Assembly (NCBI GenBank): GCA_947172415.1
Contig: OX359190.1
Coordinates: forward strand, 6,014,001-6,078,000
Direction: 5' to 3'
Length of the DNA: 64,000 bases
Source: Chondrosia reniformis
Taxonomy: Eukaryota; Porifera; Demospongiae; Chondrillida; Chondrillidae
Shown in pieces: positions 57,337 through 64,000 of this stretch (position 1 is the stretch's first letter; each line of letters opens with the position of its first letter). The notes beneath the pieces were generated by a model. The model did not search any database, was not told the DNA's origin, and worked only from the letters and a program-made list of their open reading frames with translations. The position numbers and the translations under genes were made by a program.

Positions 57337-60300
57337 ATACTAGTTGTATGCGCTAGCTGTATGTACTAGTTGTATGTACTATTTACATTTACTAGGTATA
57401 GGTGTATGAACTAGTTATATGTAGTAGGTATATGTACTAGGTATAATGTCCTAGTTGCATGTACTAGTTGCATTCACTAGTTGTATGTACTGGTTGTATA
57501 CATTAGTCGCATTTACTAATCATATTTACTAGTTACTAATTTATGAACTAGTTGTACCTACGAATTTTATGTACTACTTGTATGTACTAGTTGTATGTAC
57601 TAATTGTATGTATAAACCAGTTGTATGTACTAGTTAAATGTACTAGTTTCTAGTTGAATGTGCTATGTTTATGTACTATTCATATATACTAGTTATATAT
57701 TTATATATTAGTTATATGTAGTTTGTGTGTGTACTTGTTATATGTACTAGTTGAAAGTACTAGTTGTATGTGCTAATTGTATGTACTATTTGTAGGTTCT
57801 AGAACTAGTTATAGAAGGTACTAAGTAGGAATTAATTGGTTGTAATAGTTGTAAGTACCACATTTACGAAGTAGAACTAGTTTCTAGTTGTGCGTACTAG
57901 TTGTATGTACTAGTTTTATGTACGTTTTGTATGTACTTGTTGTATGTCCTAGGTGTATGTACTATTTTTATATGCTAGTTATATGTGTATATACTGGTTA
58001 TATGTAGTAGTTGTATGTAACAGTTGTAAGTACAAGTTGCCTATACTACGTGTATGCGCTAGCTGTATGTACTAGTTGTAGGTTCTAGTACTAGTTATAT
58101 TAGGTACTAAGTAGGCATTAGTTGTATATACTAGTTGTTAGTACCACATTTACGTATTAATTGTATGTACTAGTTCTATGTACTAGTACTAGTTATATTT
58201 ACTAGTTGTAGGTACTGGTTGTATGTAGTAGTTTGATGTAGTAGTTTTATGTACTAATTGTATGTATTAGTTGTATACACTAGTTGTATGTGTACACTAA
58301 TTGTATGTAGTAGCTATGTACTAGTTGTATGTACTAGTTTATTGTTCAAGTAGTAGTTGTATATACTAGTTGAATGTACTAGCTGTATATACTAGTTGTT
58401 TGTACTCGATACTATTTGTATGTACCAATCAAATGTAGTATTTATATGTACTAGTTGTATGTATTAGTTGTATGTACTCGATACTATTTGTATGTACCAA
58501 TCAAATGTAGTATTTATATGTACTAGTTGTATGTATTAGTTGTATGTACTCGATACTATTTGTATGTACCAATCAAATGTAGTATTTATATGTACTAGTT
58601 GTATGTATTAGTTGTATGTACTCGATACTATTTGTATATACCAATCACATGTAGTATTTATATGTACTAATTGTATGTATTAGTTGAATGTACTAGTGAC
58701 TAATTGTTTGTACTAGTTGTATGTACTAGTTTTTGAAGTAAGTGTAGGTTCTAGTAAAAGTTATACTAGGAACTAGGAAGGAACTCGTTATATATATTAC
58801 TTTTGTGTTTGTTTGAACTAGTTTTATGTACTAATTCTATGTACTAGTTGTATGTCACAGTCGCATTTACTAGCTATATGTACTAGTTATTAGATGTGTG
58901 AACAAGTTGTACCTACTAATTTTATATACTAGTTGTATGTACTCTTTGTAGGTATATACTAGTTTTATGTACTAATTAAATGTACTAGTGTTATATAGAC
59001 ACTAGTTCTATGGATTAGTTTCTAGTTGTATGTACTAGTTGTATGTAGTAGGTGTATGTACTAGTTATAGGTCCTAGTTGTTTGTACTAGTTGTATGTTC
59101 TAGTTGAATGTACTAGTTGTATGTACTAGTTGTATGTACTATTTGTGTGTACTGTTAGGATGTACTAGTTCTATGTACTAGTTGCATGTACTAGTTGTAG
59201 GCACTAGTTTTATGAAGTAGTTCTATTTATATTTACTAGTTGTAGGTACTAGTTATGTGTAGCAGATGTATGTACTATTTGTATCTACTATTTGTATGTA
59301 CTATGTGTATGAACTATTTACAAGTACCAGTTATATGTATGTAGTAGTTATATGTTTGTGAACTAGTTATATATACTAGTTGAATGCACTAGCTGTATGC
59401 TCTAGTTGTATGTACTATTTATAATTACAATGTATATGTTTATTTACTAGTTATATGTAGTTGGTATATGTACTGGTTATATATCCTAGTTGTTTGTCCT
59501 AGTTGTATGTACAAGTTGAATGTACTAGTTTTATGTACTAGTAACTAGTTGTATGAACTAGTTGGATGTACTAGTTATGTGAACTAGTTGTATGTACTAG
59601 TTGTATGTACTAGTTGCATGTACTGGTTATATGTACTAGTTAATAGTTGTGTGAACTAGTTGTACAACCTAATTGTAAATACTAGTTGTATGAACTAGTT
59701 GTTTGTATATAATAGTTGTATGAACTAATTACATGTGCTAGTTTTGTGTATATATTAGTTGTACGTACTAGTTTCTAGTTGCATGTACTATACTATATGG
59801 ATGCCCTATTCATATGTACTAGTTATATATTTATGTACTAATTATATGTAATAGGTGTGTATTAGTTATAGGTTCTAGTTTTATGTACTCGTTCTATGTA
59901 CTAGTAGTTGTATGAACTACTTGTATGTACTATGTTAATGTACTATTTATATGTACTAGTTATATTTTTATGTATTAGTTATATGTGGTAGATGTGTGTA
60001 CTAGTTATATGTACTAGTTGCAAGTACTAGTTGTATGGACTAGCTATGTACTAGTTGCAAGGACTAGTTGTATGTACTAGTTGTTAGGACTAGTACTAGT
60101 TATATTTACTTGTTGTAGATACTAGTTTTATGTACTAGTTGTATGTAAATACTAGTTGTATGAACTAGCTATGTACTGCTTGTATATTCTAGTTGTATGT
60201 ACTAGTTGTATATACAAGAGGTAGGTTCTTGTACTAGTTATACTAGGTTGCATGTTGTAGATACGTGTTGTATGTACTAATTGTATGTCCTATTTATTAT

Positions 60301-62800
60301 TATTAGGTAAACGTGTATGTTCTAGTTATATGTGGGAGGTGTATGTACTATTTGTATGTCCTAGTTGTTTTTATTAGGTGTGTGTAGTAGTTATTTACTA
60401 GTTGAATATTCAAGTTGGATGTTCTATTATTATGTACTCATTCTGTGAGCTAGTTGTATATACTACTTTCTAGTTGTATGTACTAGCTGTATGTACTATT
60501 TATAATTACAAGGTATGTGTATTTACTAGTTATATGTAGTAGGTGTATGTATTAGTTATATGTCCTAGCTGTTTGTTGTAGTTGTGTGGACTAGATGAAT
60601 GTACTAATTGTATTTACTAGTTGTGGGTACTATTTGGTATGTACAAGTTGTATGTACTAGTTGCATGTACTATTTGTATGTACTATTTGTATGTACTAGT
60701 TATGTACCAGTTGAACGTAATAGTTGTATGTATATACTAGTTGTTAATATTAGCTATATACTAGATATATATTCAAGTTGCATTCTCTATAAAGCATTAT
60801 ATACTCGTTCTAATAACTAGTTGTATTTACTAGTTTCCAGTTGTATATCCTATTTGTAAGTACTTGTTGTATGTACTATGTGTATTTACCAGTTGTTGAT
60901 TCTTGTATCAGTTATGTTATGTACTAGGTAGGTTCTATTTGTATGTACTAGATACTTGTTGCATGTACTAGTTGTATGAACTAGTTTTATGAACTAGTTG
61001 TATGTACTGTTTATATGTACTAGTTATATGTACCAGTTATATGTATATAGTTTTATGTACTAGTAGTATGTACTAGTTATATTTAGCAGCTGTATTTACT
61101 ATTTGTGTGTACTAATTGTATGCACTAGTTGTATTTACTAGTTGGTCAATACCATTTGTATGCCTATACTAGTCGAATGTAGTAGTTATTTGTACTAGTT
61201 GAATGTATAAGTAGTGTGTGATTGTTGTATGTACTTGTTATATGTACTAGTTGTATGTACTATTGCCTAATTGTATGTACCAGCTGTATGTACTAGATGT
61301 TTGAACTAGTATTAGGTTCTAGTACAAGTTATACTAGGTACTAGGAATGAACTAGTTCTATGAACTACTTGATTCTTTGTGTCAACTAGTTTTCTGTACT
61401 AGTTGTATATACTAAATTAATGTAGTAGTCATATGTATATGTACTAGTCATATGTAATAGTTGTATCTACTAGTTGTATGTACTAGTGGTATATACTAGT
61501 TGTAGGGTCTAGTCCTAATTATGCTAGGTACTAAGGAGGTACTAGTTGTATATACTAGACACTAGTTGTATGTACTGGTTGTATGTACTAATTATATGTA
61601 CTAGTTGTATGTACCAGTTTTGTGTTATTGCTGTATGTACTAATTGTGTGTACTATTTATATGTACAAGATGTATGCACTAGTTCTTTGTATCAGCTATA
61701 TACTAGTTTTATTAACTAGTTTAATGTACTAGTTGTATGTAGTAGTTGTATGTATACACCAGATGTATGTACTAGTTAAATGTACTAATTTTATAGTAGT
61801 GTGTACTAGTTTCTACTTGTATTTACTAGTTTTATATACTAGTTTTATGTACTCTGTGGATGCACTACTTATTTGAACTAGTAATATTTTTATGTATTAG
61901 TTTTATGTAGTAGGTGTGTGTACTAGTTTTATGTACTATTGAAATTACTAGTTGTATGTACTAGTTGTATGAAGGAGAACTAGCTATATTTACTAGTTTT
62001 AGGTACTAGTTGTATGTATTAGTTATATGTAGTAGTTGCATGTGCTAATTGTATACACAAGTTCTGTGTACTAGTTGTATGTATATACTAGTTGTATGTA
62101 CCAGCTATGTACTAGTTGTATGTTCTAGTTGTATCTACTAGATACTAGTTATATGTACTAGTTGTATGCGCTAGCTGTATGTACTAGTTGTATGTACTAT
62201 TTAGATTTACTAGGTATACGTGTATGTACTAGTTATATGTAGTAGGTTTATGTACTAGTTATATGTCCTAGTTGTATGTACTAGTTGAATGCACTAGTTG
62301 TATGTATTAGTTGTATGTACTAGTCACATGTACTAATTATATTTACTAGTTACTAATTTATGATCTAGTTGTACCTACGAATTTACATGTACTGGTTTTA
62401 TGTACTAGTTAATAGTTGTGTGAACTAGTAGTACGACCTAATTGTAAATACTAGTTGTAAATACTAGTTGTGTGAACTAGTTGTTTGTATATAATAGTTG
62501 TATATACTAGATACTTGTTGAATGTACTAGTTGTATGAACTAGTTTTATGAACTAGTTGTATGTACTGTTTATATGTACCAGTTATATGTACCAGTTATA
62601 TGTACTAGTTTTAATGTACTAGTTGTATGTATATAACAGTTATATTAACTAGCTGTATGTCCTATTTGTGTGTACTAATTGTATGCACTAGTTGTATTTA
62701 CTAGTTGTATGTACTCAATACTATTTGTATGTACTAGTCGACTGTAGTAGTTATTTGTACTAGTTGAATGTATGAATAGTGTGTAATTGTTGTATGTACT
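57337..62800 (+). repeat. 13-bp satellite, forward orientation
   Basis: This is about 5.5 kb of satellite up to the assembly gap. It holds a 72-bp tandem repeat at 58405-58692. At about 62040-62370 it carries the uninterrupted counterpart of the region that holds two insertions at 56180-57336. No gene is seen. Confidence 0.9.
58405..58692 (+). repeat. 72-bp tandem repeat, four copies
   Basis: CTCGATACTATTTGTATG is seen at 58405, 58477, 58549 and 58621, exactly 72 bp apart, and each is followed by ACCAATCAAATGTAGTATTT (one copy has CAC for AAA). The copies are nearly identical, so the amplification is recent. A single related block is at about 4729. Confidence 0.9.
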
Positions 62801-63000
62801 NNNNNNNNNNNNNNNNNNNNNNNNNNNNNNNNNNNNNNNNNNNNNNNNNNNNNNNNNNNNNNNNNNNNNNNNNNNNNNNNNNNNNNNNNNNNNNNNNNNN
62901 NNNNNNNNNNNNNNNNNNNNNNNNNNNNNNNNNNNNNNNNNNNNNNNNNNNNNNNNNNNNNNNNNNNNNNNNNNNNNNNNNNNNNNNNNNNNNNNNNNNN
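62801..63000. other. Assembly gap (200 N)
   Basis: Exactly 200 unknown bases, a standard placeholder size, lie inside satellite. The true gap length is unknown. Confidence 0.99.
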
Positions 63001-63739
63001 AGTTATATATAGTAGGTTATGTACTATTTGTATGTACTAACTATATGTACTAGTTGTATGTACCATTGCCTAATTGTATGTACTAGATGTTTGAACAAGT
63101 TTTAGGTTCTAGTACAAGTTATACTAGGTACGAGGAATGAACTAGTTCTATAAATTACTTGATTGTTTGTGTGAACTAATTTTCTGTACTAGTTGTATGT
63201 ACTATATTTATGTACTAATTATATGTGTATGTACTAGTCATATTTAATAGTTATATGTACTAGTTGCATGTTCTAGTTGCATGTACTAGTAGTATATACT
63301 AGTCATACGCACTATATATATGTACTATATATATGTGTAAGAACTAGGGATATGTACTACTCTTATGTACTAGCTGTATTAACTGGTTGTATATACTAAT
63401 TCTATGTACTAGTTGTATGTACTAGTTGTATGTACTAGATATGAACCATTTGTATGTACAAGATGTATGCACTAGTTCTCTGGACTAGCTATATACAAAT
63501 TTTATGAACTAGTTGTATATACTAGTCGCATGTACTAGTTATATGTACTAGTTACTAGTTGTATGAACTAGTTGTACCTATTAATTTTATGTACTAGTTG
63601 TATGTACTAGTTGAATGTATATACCAGTTGTATGTATATACCATTTGTATGTACTAGTTTCTAGTTGTAGTTACTAGTTTTTTGTACTAGTTGTGTGGAC
63701 TATGTGGATGCACTATTTATTTGAATTAGTTACTTTTTT
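63001..63739 (+). repeat. 13-bp satellite, forward orientation
   Basis: This satellite resembles 54940-55740 and 61320-61740 in order of variants (ACTAGGAATGAACTAGTTCT, then ATGAACCA..TGTATGTACAAG). It ends at the GGGGCGCC element. No gene is seen. Confidence 0.9.
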
Positions 63740-64000
63740 GGGGCGCCGCTGTCTCCCCTATATTATTTTCAGAAATTATGTTAACGTATGGTTTCCTGTT
63801 CGTAGTCTTGTATACATATATATATATATACAGTACAAGTTGCAACATACTAAGGTAATCAAATATAAATAAATAAATAATATAATATAATATAATATAA
63901 ATAATATGACTCCAGGAAAGGACCTAGCAACAGAATGGGCATAGTATCATAAGGTTTAGGGTATAAAACTTATTTTTAATTAAGGGATTTTTTATTTAGG
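63740..64000 (+). mobile_element. Second GGGGCGCC-ended element, runs off window
   Basis: The first ~85 bp (GGGGCGCCGCTGTCTCCCC, then ATTTTCAGAAATTATG and CTTGTATA) match the start of 56180-56527. From about 63820 it differs: a TA run, AATAAATAAATAATATAATA-type simple repeat (about 63870-63905), then unique AT-rich sequence with ATGACTCCAGGAAAGG. No gene can be called. The far end is outside the window. Confidence 0.6.

Noticed and set aside
3456-63739. CRISPR-like array (short regular repeats)
   Set aside because: The unit is 13 bp without unique spacers, the context is eukaryotic, and no cas-like gene is present.

Overview
No bacterial or host protein-coding gene is visible in this window. 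It reads as a repeat-rich, AT-rich block of an animal genome: there are two kinds of Penelope-like retroelement (PLE), an R4-type and an RTE-like LINE, a Ty3/Gypsy fragment, terminal-inverted-repeat DNA elements, hammerhead-ribozyme motifs, introns nowhere and no operons. The element mix suggests an aquatic invertebrate (mollusc, cnidarian or similar); I cannot name the species.

Layout. Positions 1-3455 are a tandem array of a ~257-bp unit carrying a tRNA-like module, split by a fold-back element at 227-1358. From 3456 to 63739 the matrix is a degenerate 13-bp satellite (consensus ACTAGTTGTATGT), arranged in higher-order blocks. It runs in the TTGTATG orientation from 3456 to about 27110, in the reverse orientation (ACATACAACTAGT) from about 27717 to 53891, and forward again from 53892. 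The first switch coincides with a truncated retroelement (27111-27716); the second is a bare junction.

Inserted into the satellite are: a classic PLE 3' end with C-terminal GIY-YIG (3822-4462); three copies of a PLE with N-terminal GIY-YIG, Naiad type (8861-9581, 13996-17136 and 31088-31393); an RTE-like LINE flanked by an exact 62-bp direct repeat (19011-21910); an R4-like LINE with restriction-like endonuclease (32609-36950); the 5' part of a broken Gypsy element (38083-39501); a 1.26-kb TIR element with TA target duplication (41527-42785); three more fold-back elements (23155-23915, 48584-49364, 56584-57336); a hammerhead-bearing short element (52681-53017); and two GGGGCGCC-ended elements (56180-56527, and 63740 to the window end). 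A 200-N assembly gap lies at 62801-63000.

The elements do not form a pathway. What connects them is the satellite, which acts as landing ground. Because its higher-order blocks are paralogous, several insertions can be compared with an uninterrupted copy elsewhere in the window. The most interesting signals are compensatory, copy-specific changes in the two arms of the fold-back hairpins, hammerhead-like motifs in three different element types, the long LINE-flanking repeat, the tRNA-like tandem unit, and the satellite orientation switches. All calls are by eye; no alignment, folding or database search was run.
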